Assembly (NCBI RefSeq): GCF_029867415.1
Contig: NW_026705728.1
Location: 62,001 to 126,000, forward strand
From: Vicia villosa
Taxonomy: Eukaryota; Streptophyta; Magnoliopsida; Fabales; Fabaceae
Direction: 5' to 3'
DNA: 64,000 bases
The notes beneath the pieces were generated by a model. The model was not told where the DNA came from and made no database searches. It saw only the letters and a list, made by a program, of their open reading frames with translations. The translations under genes were made by a program, and so were the position numbers. Below, one piece after another: positions 35,775 through 48,142 of this stretch. The number at the start of each line of letters is the position of its first letter. Position 1 is the stretch's first letter.

Positions 35775-36789
35775 TATCCTTCGTCTATTGGCTCTTGTCA
35801 GATATTCGTGTCGAGGAATCGTCTTGTTTGATCTGATAGGAAGAAGATAAGAGTCTAGATAATCATGGATGCATATGCATGAATGCAAAATGTTAATGAT
35901 GATGCGAATGCAACAGAAATCAGGATCAAAGGTCAAAGGCTCTCGGATAACAGCTTCTCATGATGGTCAGTTATGGTCGAATCCTCCAGATTCAGAGGTT
36001 CGATGTTGCTTGCTTATAAATAGACAGTACATGTCAAATAAGGTCGAATCCTCCAGATTCATAGGTTCAACGTTGATTCTGATAGATAATTTATGCATAA
36101 GTAAAATAAGGTCGAATCCTTTAGATTCAGAGGTTCGACGTTGATTTTGGATAAATAAGCATCATGATATATTGTACAATCTCTGGCTCTGGATAACTGA
36201 TGCAAAACCTCATTATAATCCAAATGTCACAGGATCAAAGGTTCGACGCCCTTTTGGAAACATCTGAATACCAAGCATGGTGAGAACAGACCAAATAAAG
36301 GTCCGACCTTAAATTTGAAGAAGCAAAGGTATGTAGGAGCCAAGGTTTCCTGTCCCATCCCGAATCGCACAAGTATGAATCCTAGACACAAACACGATGT
36401 CCCTAATGGTCGCCAAGAATTTCGAACAAACAATGAGAGCACCTTCCTAGTGCAATAAGCATTTAGGACAGCGATCGCCTTACCGAGTTCTCTCCTGGTT
36501 GTGGTATGTTATGCCAACTCAACGTGCCAGGCGCCACGAGAGCCAACATAACTATCCACGCTAATCTAAGTGTACACTTGGTCTGGGTAGCGGACCTATT
36601 ACCTCATAGTAACAACCCACCCGCCAAAAAAAAAGTCGCAAACAGTCTAGAACAATGATGCAGAAAAGTAAAAGCGCAAATAGGATGCAATGCAAACAGA
36701 TAAGTATGCAAAGTGATAAAGGAAATGAACACCCAAAAACAATAAACAAGCAAGCTCTAGGATTGACTCACATAGAGGATGATACATTA
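35775..36789 (-). other. Ogre 5' untranslated region with 67-bp tandem repeats
   Basis: Lies between the PBS (36790-36808) and gag on the minus strand. Three tandem units beginning GGTCGAATCCTCCAGATTCA start at 35975, 36042 and 36110. No long ORF is present; the extra ORF known between the leader and gag in some Ogre elements is not recognisable. Confidence 0.55.
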
Positions 36790-36808
36790 GTCCCCAATAG
36801 AGTCGCCA
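36790..36808 (-). other. Primer binding site of the minus-strand Ogre element
   Basis: On the minus strand TGGCGACTCTATTGGGGAC begins 2 nt after the LTR end (GGGAGCGACA). This matches the Ogre-type PBS arrangement TGGCGACTC..TGGGGAC. Confidence 0.75.
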
Positions 36809-36810
36809 GC

Positions 36811-37597
36811 TGTCGCTCCCGAGATTTTCATCCAAGTACAAACGCGAGAGTGGCGTAAGAAAGTAGAGTCGCCATCCATGTCTATTTATCCCAAGAAAGG
36901 GAAAGGAAACACAGAATAAACCTAAGGGAAGGAAAATCATGGTCAAAGCGAACCAGAGATACGGGTAAGGGAGTCGGTTACACGAGGGGAAGGTGCTAGC
37001 ACCCCTAACGTCCATTGTACTCGATGAGATCCACGCTTGTTGTCCAGTCTATGGGTGTGTAAAGGAATCTACGCCTAAACTGAACTAGAATGCATGCGAC
37101 ATGTAGGAAAACACCCCTAACGTCCATCGTACTCGATGAGATCGACGCTTATTGTCTAGTCTATGGGTGTGTAAAAGAATTTACTCCCCCTTAATTTTCA
37201 CTTCAAATCTGAATTGACCTTTATAAAAAATGAACTAGACTTGAAACACAGTAGAATACCCTTGAGATGAAACTCCCGAATTGACATTTATAAAAATGAA
37301 CTAGACTTGAAACACAGTAGAATACCCATGAGATGAAACTCTACCCATAATCTTCACAAGCTCAACCATGAATGAGGAACCCTTAATTTTTGGTTATACA
37401 CATTCAATGTACCTTTGAAACAAAATCCTAATCCACATGCACAAGAACCTTAATCCAACAAGCATATGAAATGTATCTCACCACGAAACACAAAGAAGAC
37501 TCTCATATTTGAATCTGAGCGCCTTAGGATGATGGAGGGACAACACCCTTGTGCGAACAAACTTAGTTGAAAACCTGCCTTCATCCTTGATTAGTTT
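36811..37597 (-). repeat. 3' part of the Ogre 5' LTR (truncated)
   Basis: On the minus strand this ends GGGAGCGACA and contains the typical Ogre LTR-end text GGTGCTAGCACCTTCCCCTC and GGATGGCGACTCTAC. It has two internal duplications: about 108 bp (units starting near 36998 and 37107, ACCCCTAACGTCCAT(T/C)GTAC) and about 65-70 bp (near 37211 and 37273, GAATTGAC(C/A)TTTATAAAAA). The remaining LTR is missing beyond 37597, where another element starts. Confidence 0.7.
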
Positions 37598-38415
37598 GTG
37601 ATAAGTGCCAAAATGTAGTTATTTTGTGTATGTAAATAGTGGCACTTATCGAGACTTTTTCTAATACCGTTTGAATAATTCCCCATTTTTGTGTATATTT
37701 GTATCGTTTGTGTTTTGTTACGTTTTTGTGTAAATATTTACCGTTTGATAGTTTTGTTGGCTTTTTGTAGGTATTTATGCGTTTTCGAAGCTTTGAGGAA
37801 TAAAGTGTCGAAGACACGGCGGCGACCGCGTTTTTGAAGAAATAAAAGTTGTTGCTCTGTTGAGCCCGCTTAGCGCGCTTTTTTGGCGCTAAGCGCTGTC
37901 TGGAAATTTTGAAAACCAAGTCTGACAGAAAGTAGGGCGCTTAGTGCGGGTATGTGGCGCTAAGCGCGCTTTGGCGGTTTAAGAAAAATAAAGGACAGCG
38001 TGCTTAGCGCGGTCTGCGTTTTCAGATTTTGTATATATGTTGTAAAATCAGATTTTTTAGGTTTTTATCACCTCTTTCCCTCATGGAAGAGCTCTGATCC
38101 ATTTTTAATAGTTAGAGGCTTAGGTAACGCCATTGGGTGCTACATCATGTGGATTGGATATGGATTTGTCTCGATTTCCTTGACACGGTGAGAGTTTCCG
38201 GTTCATCTTCTTTCTTCCCTATGTTTCATTCCAATGGTGAGTTTGTATGTATATTTCTACTCTTATTGTATGTACATTTGTTGATTTTGGGGTCGTTTAT
38301 ATATTCACTTTACAAATCATCATTGTTGTTGTTATTGATCTTTTTGCTTAAATGCTCTAGATTTGTGTTGTTGTAGATATAGACATCATAGATCTTGATT
38401 AGGAATGATAACTGT
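37598..38415 (+). repeat. Fragment of an unrelated gypsy-type LTR
   Basis: It starts near TGATAAGTGCCAAAATGTAG (37600), which I associate with legume Athila/gypsy LTRs. It contains two strong hairpins built from GCTTAGCGC/GCGCTAAGC (37868-37894 and 37937-37967) and stops where the SIRE LTR begins at 38416. No coding part is present. The family assignment is a guess. Confidence 0.45.
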
Positions 38416-39485
38416 TGTAAGAACAATATTTGTTCTGATCAATATTCTGTGTTTTGATGATAACAGTATATATGAATTTTGTATAAGATAATGTGGTACT
38501 CTAATCCTTTGAATTTTCCATTTCAGGAAATATATAAAGAGTATGCACAAATCAGCGCTCAGAAGCAACTGACTCTGGAAGTTCTGGATGGCTTCATCAG
38601 AACATGCTCTGGAAAGACATCAGAAGATGATCAAGCAGAATCAGAACATGAACTGAAAGCATTAGAAGAATGAAGTCAGAAGCAGGAGCACTGAAGTTCT
38701 GAATGGTATCACGCTCAAGCTCTTCTAAGTCAGAAGACAAGAAGATGATCTGCACCAAGATGTTGACTCTGATATTCAAACGTTTTTATCTACAAAATCT
38801 GAGTCCAGAAGCAAGTACAAGATGAAAGGCTGAAACGTCTAATCTCTGACTGACAAAAAGGAACGTTAGAAGCTACAAAAGGCAAAGTCAGTAAAAGCAG
38901 GAAAAGCAAGGGTCGAGGTAGTTGACAAAAGTGTGAAACATTAAATGCAGAGCTGTACTATTCACGCAAAGCATTAAATGCTCCCAACGGTCATTTCCTC
39001 TCAACGCCTATAAATAGAAGTTCTGATCAGAAGCAAAGTAGAACACTTGTGCAAAATACTGAAACGCTGTCAAAATCAAATCTCACGAACTTCATCTTCA
39101 ACCTCACAAACTCTTGTAATATTTAGTGAGTGTTAAGCTTAGAACTTACGAGAAATATCACAGTTGTGATTACAGCTTTATTAGAAGCAGTCTAAACTCT
39201 TGTAAACATTATTTTACATTGTTTGTAAAAGGTTCCTAGAGTGATCGAGTTGTGATCTGTATACTCTAGAAGACTTAGAAGTTTTCTAAGTGGATAACCA
39301 TTGTAATCAGTTGGATTAGTGGATTAAATCCTCAGTTAAGGTAAATCACTCTAAGGGGGTGGACTGGAGTAGTTTCGTTAACAACGAACCAGGATAAAAA
39401 TAAGTGTGATCATTGTTTTTATCTTACAAGTTTTTGAAGTCAAACTTATTCAATCCCCCCTTTCTAAGTGTTTTTCTATCCTTTA
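38416..39485 (+). repeat. 5' LTR of element X
   Basis: Aligns over its whole length with 62347-63415, with differences of a few percent. TATAAATAG at 39009-39017 is a probable TATA box. The terminal CA is changed to TA at 39484-39485. Confidence 0.9.
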
Positions 39486-39487
39486 TT

Positions 39488-39499
39488 TGGTATCAGAGC
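39488..39499 (+). other. PBS of element X (initiator-Met tRNA)
   Basis: TGGTATCAGAGC is the canonical copia PBS, 2 nt after the LTR. Confidence 0.92.
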
Positions 39500-39567
39500 G
39501 CCGGTTCTAGGTGCAAGCACTTAACTGTGTTAGATAAAAGATTCAGGGAGAAAAACACAAAGTCAAT

Positions 39568-41060
39568 ATGGTTGAAACAACTTCATCTACTCCTACTCCT
39601 GAATAAAACAACAATGGTAATGGAAGCAATAGTTTTAATGGCTATAATAGACCACCAGTTTTTGATGGTGAAAACTTTGAGTACTGGAAAGATAGACTCG
39701 AAAGTTACTTTCTTTGTCAAGATGGTGACTTATGGGATCTAGTGCTAGATGGTTACACACATCCTATAAATGCTCAAGGTGCCAAAGTGTCAAGACAAGC
39801 CATGAGTGATGCTCAAAATAAAGACTTCAAGAATCATCACAAGTCTAGAACTATATTGTTAAATGCTATCTCTCATGCTGAGTATGAGAAGATAACAAAC
39901 AAAGAAACTGCTCATGACATATTTGAATCTCTAAAGATGACTCATGAGGGTAATGCTCAAGTTAAGGATACTAAGGCCTTAGCTTTAATCCAGAAGTATG
40001 AAGCTTTCAAGATGGAGGAAGATGAAAGCATTGAAGCAATGTTCTCAAGATTCCAGACTCTGACAGCTGGATTAAGAGTGCTAGATAAAGGCTACACCAA
40101 AGCTGATCATGTCAAGAAGATAATCAGAAGCTTGCCCAGAAGATGGGGCCCAATGGTGACTGCATTCAAGATTGCTAAGAACTTGAATGAAGTGTCTCTA
40201 GAAGAGCTGATCAGCGCCCTGAGGAGTCATGAAATAGAGCTGGGTGCAAATGAACCTCAGAAGAAAGGTAAGTCAATTGCATTAAAATCTAATAATAAAA
40301 AATGCACTAACTCTTTTCAGGCTGAAGAAGAAGATTCTGAAGAGTCTGAATCAGAAGAAGAAGAAGAAGAGGAAGATGAACTTTCCATGATCTCCCGAAG
40401 AGTAAATCAACTCTGGAAAAGCAAATAAAGAAAGTTCAAGAACTACAAGAACTTCAAAATACCTGAAAGAGGAGAATCTTCTGGACACAAAAGATCTGAC
40501 AAGAAGAAGGTGACGTGCTATGAATGCAAGGAACCTGGACATTACAAGAATGAGTGTCCAAAGCTTTAGAGGGAAAAGCCCAAGAAAAAGTTTGAAAAGA
40601 AGAAAGGTCTTATGGCTACTTGGGATGACTCAGATTCTTCTGATCAAGAGTCAGACTCTGAAGATGAACAGGCAAACATAGCACTGATGGCCACTGTTGA
40701 TGATGAATTAGAATCTACATCTGACTCAGACTCTAAAGAGGTATTTTCTGAACTTTCTAGAGATGAGCTAGTTACCAGCTTAACTGAAGTTCTGGAAATT
40801 AAGGCTAAACTTAGTATCAAATACAAAAAGCAGAGAAAGATGCTGAGTCATCTTCTAGTTCAGAAAAGTCAATTCCAAGTGTGAACAATATTCTTAAAGA
40901 ATATGACTTGAGTTTTAGGAAGTTCCTATTTACAGGTATTGGCAGAAGTCAACTTGCCTCTATGATATATGGAGTTAGTGGAAACAAGAGAATTGGCATA
41001 GGCTATGAGGGTGAAACCCCATATAAACTTGAACCGGTTGATGAGATGAAAATCACATAC
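39568..41060 (+). pseudogene. gag of element X, degenerate
   Basis: The start ATG at 39568 (MVETTSSTP) is followed by a stop at 39604. The DUF4219/UBN2-type copia gag is then open from 39742 (PPVFDGENFEYWK just upstream; LGYTKAD-like KGYTKADHVKKII at about 40090). Stops occur at 40426 and 40567. The zinc knuckle CYECKEPGHYKNEC is at 40516-40557. A frameshift at about 40840 follows, after which ILKEYDLSFRKFL leads into MKITY, where the solo LTR is inserted at 41061. Gag binds and packages element RNA. The same protein is nearly intact in element Y. Confidence 0.88.
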
Positions 41061-41601
41061 TGTTATACCCCAAAATTTGCCCGCATCTTTTTTCAAGAAA
41101 ACTTCAATCTAAAAATTAAGAGTTTCATATAATCTTGGATTTTCACATCCTGATTTATGAATACTTGGTTTTTAGAATTTTTCTTATACGGTATTTTGGC
41201 TCGCTGGTGGATTTATTCTTACGCAAACGCCAACTACTGTTTATTTCTTCACACACGCTATTTATTTGATATTTATTTACAGATAAGTAGTACTGACGCA
41301 ATTGGTACAGAACTAAATCTTTTGCAGGCACAGAGTCCGGGGATCAGACTGTACTGGTAACAAGTAAATTATTATTAGTTTTCTTGTCTCCCACTAACTT
41401 TTTGTACTATATTCCATTATTTTCAACATCTTTTCCTTTCTTTTCAAATCTCTTTTTCAAAAATCAAATCTTAACTTTATTCTACACATCTCTCTTTTTC
41501 CAACACTATCATACACTTTCTTTCAAATCTTTCTTCCACTCAAATTTTCCTTTTGTACGGAATCACTTCATTCCCCAACGCCTCTATCCTTCTTTTCATT
41601 C

Positions 41602-41609
41602 TATAAATA
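41602..41609 (+). promoter_or_regulatory. TATA box in the solo LTR
   Basis: TATAAATA is followed by a CT-rich leader free of ATG up to 41702. This is the layout of a plant promoter and 5' UTR and could be the U3/R boundary of this LTR type. Confidence 0.6.
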
Positions 41610-41701
41610 CCTCTAATTTTTTCCATAAAATCTCACATCAAATTCTAACTCATCTCTAAAATTTCTACTTCATATTCATTCTTTCTTCTTCCCCGGCAAA
41701 A

Positions 41702-41869
41702 ATGGCGAAGCGGATAGAAACGTGTTTTCTTATGGTCATCACCGTCGTGGTGGTAATCATGTCCTTCTTCTGTCTACATAGCCCGGAAAAATGTGGACCT
41801 GGGATGTTGACACTCCCAATCATCTACATGTTATTATTTGTAGCATGGGTTATTAATCGTCATTCTTAA
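41702..41869 (+). CDS. Small ORF in the Ogre LTR, 55 codons, two hydrophobic segments
   Basis: Not recognised as any known family. It starts with the first ATG after the TATA box at 41602, in a good plant context (CAAAAATGGCG). It encodes MAKRIET, then a hydrophobic stretch (about residues 8-25, FLMVITVVVVIMSFFCL), a short polar loop with two Cys/Gly-Pro motifs (SPEKCGPG), a second hydrophobic stretch (about 35-51, MLTLPIIYMLLFVAWVI) and the tail NRHS. If translated it would be a small two-pass membrane peptide. AATAAA at 42141 could end its transcript. It has no stop or frameshift inside an otherwise non-coding LTR. Chance occurrence is the main alternative; conservation in other LTR copies would decide. 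It is absent from the two other Ogre LTRs in this window. Confidence 0.45.
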   Translation: MAKRIETCFLMVITVVVVIMSFFCLHSPEKCGPGMLTLPIIYMLLFVAWVINRHS

Positions 41870-42140
41870 AGTTTGCCGTATCTCTTATTTTCTTAAATGT
41901 ACCGTTTACTCGTCGTACCATTAATTATAGTATGTAATGTTTGTACTGTCAGTATTAAATGTTGTACTATTTATCATACTGTTGCTTAATTATTCAGATA
42001 ATATTTTGTGTGTTTTCTGCCAGTTAAATATTTATTTTTCTGTGCATTAAATATTTTTCAGGGTTATTATCGGTAATTTTGCTCGCATACAGTAAATATT
42101 TAGTTATTTATTATGTCTGTGTTTTTTAACAAGTCCTGTA

Positions 42141-42146
42141 AATAAA
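42141..42146 (+). terminator. Possible poly(A) signal downstream of the LTR small ORF
   Basis: AATAAA lies 272 bp after the small ORF. A-rich DNA follows. It is weak on its own. Confidence 0.3.
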
Positions 42147-45100
42147 CTTTCATCTTTCACATAAAACAAAAACAACAAAAATAAAATTAACTTTGACTGT
42201 TGAATTTTCACTCTAACTGTTACATGCCTGAACAGTCAGTTGGCAGTCATACCGCTGACAGTGCAATTCTCCGTGTTTTGTACCATCAATCAAATCAATC
42301 TTTTGCAATTCAAAACTCCAAGATTTTTGTTCTAGAAGTCTTCTGAATATCACATGATTAGCAGAGACTCAGCACTGCACAAAAATCAGGTACGCTCAAC
42401 TGTCTCCTACACAAACAGTCCCTAATTAGGGTTTATTGTTTTTTCAGGAGAAACAAGTTTTTGAGACTTCAAATGGATTTCATGGACCTCCATATATCTC
42501 AAAGTACCATCGTACAAATTTTCAAACTTCAATTCGCTCAGACGCACCGTCAGCAGCTCAAACAGTCAACAGACGACCCGTTTGACCAAAAAAGTCAACA
42601 GACAGTCAAAAATGAAATTTTTTGTCAAAGTCCATATTTTGTCAAAGGATTCATCATTTGATCATTGGATGATCATAATTCATCAAGGAAAGATCAAAAA
42701 TCAACAAAACCCTAAGATTCAAAATTAGGGTTTTCTCCTAAAAAGTCAACTGAACTTTGACTGGTCATAACTCTCTCATCCTTCATCCAAAAAATTCAAA
42801 CCAAAGCTCATTGTGAAGGAAATTCAATTATCTTTCAAATGCAATTGGTCCCATGATCATTTGATTCACCATTTGAAAAATATGAATCAAGACATTACAG
42901 GTCATTTTCAAAGTCAACAAAAAGTCACTTTTTTCAAAAGGACACACAAGGAGCATGGAAAATAATTTTGACATGAGACCAAAGACATTGGTTATAGGAC
43001 TCTTTGAGGTTTCCAAAAAGTGCAAGATCTCCTTCATATGATAAAAATTGAGGGATTTACACCTTGTTGAAGTTGGCTAAATTTTGGGAAAATGCATAAA
43101 ACCAACATTGAAAAAAAATATATTTTTTCCAAATGGGGCCAAGTTTTCATAGTTCAAACATGTCTACCATGATATAATGGGCCTCCCACGACCAAGAAAA
43201 AGCCAACATCATTTTTATTCCATTTTTGGTTTAATTTTATCCCATTTAAGATTAAATTGAAAATGGAAAATGGAAGGATAATGCTTGGCTTAGTTTCTAA
43301 GCATGACTCATCAAGGAATCAATCAAAACTCTGCCCCAAGCCAAGTACAGCAGAAGGAGAGTGGAAAGTCAAGCCATGGTAGCTTAAATGCAAAGCCACA
43401 TGTGTTGAAAAAGTCAAGAATTCAACAAAAGCACTTAATGCCTTTTAGCTTAGTTCTTAAGCACTTCAATGCTTATATAAGAGCTAACATACTTCAGTAA
43501 TGAAGAGGGCACGAATTCAGAGCCAATAGAATGCTTATACCACTCTTGTAATCACTTGTAGTTTTGAAGAAAATTTGAAATTCGAATTTTAAATTCAAGC
43601 TCATTTCAATAGAAACTAAACACTTAAACACGTTCCCTAACCTTCATTGAATATATCCCAATCACTTTCAACAAGCAAAGCACTCAGAATCAAGCTTCAT
43701 AGCTCACGCTTTGCTCAAACAAAAACTAACCAAAATCTCATTATATGTGCATATTTAACACGATGTAATCGTATATTTGAACTAGGCGTGATGTTCTGAT
43801 CGTTTCTGGACATTTAATTAAGGTTTGGTTAACTATTCACGAAGATACCATTCTAGGGTTTGTGAACTTAAATTTAGGGCTTTCCATTAGAAGCAAAATT
43901 AAGTAAAATTAATGGCATATTCGAACTCAGTGAGCCAAGCCCAGTCGAATGAACATGTCGCGCCAAATTTCTTTTCCTATTTACCCCTATTCGCTATTTT
44001 GCAGGTTTGGAACTCATCAATTACAGCGCTTTTCTCATAAAAGCGCTGTTAAAAGTGTGGCGAGAGGTTGAAGATGAAGACGTGTCCCCTCCCCACTGGC
44101 CAGTCTGCGCGCGCGTGTTTTTTAAATAATCCTCGGATTCAGTGTCTGCATGTGTGTCACGTGTGGTGGTCCCTCACAATCTGAGCCATCTGATCTCATT
44201 AATTCACTCATCCAACGCATCAGAATGAAGCCCCATACCATGGACTTTATTTAATTACCACATCTGATTATTGTCTTTATATTTTCTATTTTATTTTAAT
44301 TTCTTTGCAAAATTAATTAAAAATAGTTTTAAATATCCAAAAAATACACAAAAAATATTTTTAGGCTTCTAAAATAATATTTTATTTTCTGATATAAAAA
44401 TATTTTATTTTTCTTTATAATTTAAATATTTTGCATAATTAATTAGTTTATATTTATATATTTACTTTTTAATTATTTTAACCAATCAAAAAATCATAAA
44501 AAAATTTGTTCTTTATATAAAATATAGTTTATATATTTTAGGCTAATTTTGTACATATTTAGGATAATTTTCTCTTTAAGTTTTAATTATTTGTATAATT
44601 ATGTGATTATTTAACTTAATGATTTCAAAATCAATTTCAAAAATTCCAAAAAATTAGTTTTGTTTTAAAATTAATTGACAAGTATTTTGAACCTATTTTA
44701 AACTTTTTTATTAGGTTTAAATTTTATTCCCATCTTTTTCTCATTTTAATTAAATTAATCATGCATTAATTATAATTAAAATCAATCATAAAAAATCCAA
44801 AAACACGTCTTTATTTTCTTGCAATTTAAATTCCTAGATAAATGTATAGGTTGTCAAATTCATGTAAATAGCGTAGTTTACATTTCCTACACAATCGATG
44901 TAATAGCGTAGATTTACTTTCCGCCTTTTACATTTCCGCATTTTTAATACCAGCACATATAAAACTGCATGTATGCCAAAGATAAAATTGAATCGTTAGA
45001 TCACTAACTTCAAAGATAAAATATCTGAATCAGAACACAATCACACTTGCACCTCTTAGGGTAATCCCTCTTTTCACTCTTTTCAAAATCAAAATCAAAT

Positions 45101-45709
45101 TCAAATGCAAAATCGAACTTTTGTTTATATCCGCTGAAAGGATAGTTTTTTAAAGGAAATAGGATAAAGACCTTATAACTCAGGGTAGACCTCCTAATTT
45201 GCTTGCTCAAATCAAAACAAACAAAATCTCATATATCATTGTTTTTCAAAATAAAACTTTCAAAAAGACAATACTTTGTATATATCCAAACAAGGATCAT
45301 TACGAGGTTAACGTTCTTTTTTCAAAACATCTTTTGAAAGATAAAAACACTTTGTATACATCCGCACAAGGATCATTACAAAGTCAATTTACAAAGGTAT
45401 TTGAAACCACATACGAGCATTTCAAGGAAATAGAAAAGTAATTGAAAACAAGTGAGCTAAGCAAATTAAAGAGCCCATGGATAACCATGGATACAAAGGG
45501 TGCTAACACCTTTCCTTTGTATAACCTACCCCCTTACCCAGAATTTCTTAAAGGTCTTTTTTCTGTTTCTTTTATAAACCTTTCCTTAATTGGATAAAAT
45601 AAAAGGTCGGTGGCGACTCTCTGATTTTCAAAAACACAAAAGCAGAAACAAAAAAGAGTCAGTTCGCGTATCTCTCCGCAAGAGGTGCGGTAAAAAACCG
45701 AGGGCGACA

Positions 45710-48142
45710 CATACAAACCTCTGTATGATCAATTCAAGTTTGGCCATTCTCATGATATAAAGCTCACATCTAACTCTAAAAGTTTTCATTTAACACACAT
45801 CAAGAAGTATGTTGCACATCCTAGAAAATATCATGCTATTCAGAATAGGGAATATCATGTTGTACCTCCTATTAGTCTTCATGCTAAACCTCAGTTCAAT
45901 CAGAACTTGAGGAAGACAAACCCAAAAGGACCCAAAAGAATGTGGGTACCTAAGGAAAAGATTATACCTGTTGCAGATATCCTTGGAAGCCAAAAAGAAG
46001 AAGGAAAACATGTCATGGTACCTAGACTCTGGGTGCTCGCGACACATGACAGGAAAAAGGTCTATGTTCCAAGACTTGGAGCTTAAATCTGCTGGTGAAG
46101 TCAAGTTTGGAGGGAACTAAAAAGGCAAGATCATTGGTTCTGGAACCATTTGTATTGGTAACTCTTCCTCTATAACTAATATACTTTTAGTAGATGGATT
46201 AGCTCATAACTTATTGTCCATAAGTCAATTAAGTGACAATGGTTATGACATTATCTTCAATCAAAAGTACTGCAAAGCTATTAGTCATAAGGATGGCTCT
46301 ATCCTATTTACAGGCAAGAGAAAGAACAACATTTACAAGATTGATCTTCAAGATCTTAAGAATCAAAAGGTTGCTTGCCTTATGTCTGTTACTGAAGAGC
46401 AGCGGGTCTGGCACAGAAGATTAGGTCATGCTAGTTTGAGAAAGATTTCTCAGATTAACAAACTTAATCTGGTCAGAGGACTCCCTAATCTGAAATACAA
46501 ATCAGATGCTCTTTGCGAAGCATGTCAGAAAGGGAAGTTTTCAAAACCTGCATTCAAGTCTAAGAATGTTGTCTCTTCCTCTAGGCCTTTAGAACTTCTG
46601 CACATTGATCTGTTTGGCCCAGTCAAAAAAGCATCTGTCAGAGGGAAGAAATATGGATTAGTCATCCTAGACGACTATAGCAGATGGACGTGGGTAAAGT
46701 TCTTGAAACACAAGGATGAGTCTCATTCTGTGTTATTTGACTTCTGCACTCAGATTAAATCTGAGAAGGAATGCAAAATCATAAAGGTCAGAAGTGATTA
46801 TGGTGGCGAATTTGAGAACATATTCTTTGAGATTTATTTCAAAGAAAATGGTATTGCCCATGATTTATCTTGCCCTAGAACTCCACAGCGAAATGGAGTT
46901 GTAGAGCGAAAGAATAGGACTCTACAAGAAATGGCCAGAACCATGATCAATGAAACCAATATGGCTAAGCATTTCTCGGCAGAAGCAATTAATACATCGT
47001 GTTATATTCAGAATAGAATCTCTATAAGACCTATTCTAAATAAGACTCCTTATGAATTGTGGAAGAACAGAAAGCCCAACATTTCTTATATCCATCCTTT
47101 TGGATGTGTATGCTATATTCTAAACACTAAAGGTCATCTGCATAAGTTTGATTCTAAAGCTCAGAAGTGTTTTCTACTTGGATATTCTAAACGCTCAAAA
47201 GGCTACAGAGTATACAATACTGAAACTCTTATAGTTGAATAATCAATCAATGATAGATTTGATTATAAGCTTGGTCTTGAAAAGCCAAAGCAGTTTGAGA
47301 ATTTTGCAGATATTGAAATCTCTAACCCAGATCATGAAGAACCCAGAAGCAATGTTTCAGAAGATCAAGTTGCTGCCTCTTTAGAGAATCTCAGAATATC
47401 TGAAGAGCCAACCCCCAGAAGATCTTCTAGAATCAACTATGCTCATTCAGAAGATGTTATCATTGGAAAGAAGGATGATCCTATCAGAACAAGAGCATTT
47501 CTTAAGAACAATGCAGAATGTCAATTTGGTCTAGTGTCTCTGATCGAGCCAACTTCTGTTGATCAAACTCTGGAGGATGCTGACTGGATAATTGCCATGC
47601 AAGAAGAACTTAATCAGTTTATAAGGAATGATGTTTGGGATCTTGTTCCAAGACCAAAAGGATTTAACATCACTAGAACTAAGTGGGTCTTCAGAAACAA
47701 GCTAAGTGAAAAAGGAGAAGTTGTAAGAAACAAAGCCAGACTGGTTGCTCAGGGCTATAGTCAGCAAGAAGGCATTGACTTTACAGAAACTTTTGCATAA
47801 GTGGCAAGGTTAGAATCTATTCGTCTTCTAATTTCTTTTGCCACTCAGCATAACATCACTATGTATCAGATGGATGTTAAGAGTGCCTTCTTAAATGGTT
47901 ATATAGATGAGGAAGTATATGTCCACCAACCTCTTGGTTTTGAAGACTCTAAGTCTCCAGAACATGTTTTCAAATTAAAGAAATCATTATATGGCTTGAA
48001 GCAAGCTCCCAGAGCTTGGTATCAAAGATTAAGTTCTTTCCTTCTGGATAATGGTTTCACTAGAGGACAAGTGGATACAACTCTCTTCTGTAAAACCTTT
48101 AAAAAGGATATTTTAATTTTCCAGATTTATGTTGATGATATC
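45710..48142 (+). pseudogene. gag end, protease, integrase and RT start of element X
   Basis: The gag frame resumes (KPLYDQFKFGHSHDIKLTS) and runs to a stop at about 46083. Protease is in the +1 frame (WYLDSGCSRHMTG at about 46018-46056, catalytic DSG). The pre-integrase zinc module (HRRLGHAS, then CEAC) and the integrase core (HIDLFGPV, then VRSDYGGEFEN, then the catalytic Glu in GVVERKNRT) lie in 46214-47240. Stops follow at 46117 (protease end), 47240 and 47798. The RT part (MDVKSAFLNGYIDEEVYV, then LKKSLYGLKQAPRAWY) ends at the catalytic YVDD (about 48127), exactly where element Y is inserted. All pol domains would act in the cytoplasmic particle and at integration; the stops make this copy inactive. 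Confidence 0.88.

Larger units (their letters stand above)
41061..45709 (+). mobile_element. Solo LTR of an Ogre-type element, 4.65 kb
   Basis: It starts TGTTATACCCCAAAATTTGC and ends GAGGGCGACA, with a perfect 5-bp TSD CATAC at 41056-41060 and 45710-45714. Removing the LTR and one TSD joins MKITY to KPLYDQFKFG in frame, exactly as in the uninterrupted element Y. The LTR end carries the Ogre hallmark GGTGGCGACTC. Compared with the copies at 31881 and 24332 it has about 1.2 kb more near its 5' end (about 41085-42340), which contains a possible small transcription unit. Confidence 0.93.

Noticed and set aside
35940..36250. CRISPR-like spaced repeats
   Set aside because: Three imperfect tandem units in a plant retrotransposon leader; no array structure.
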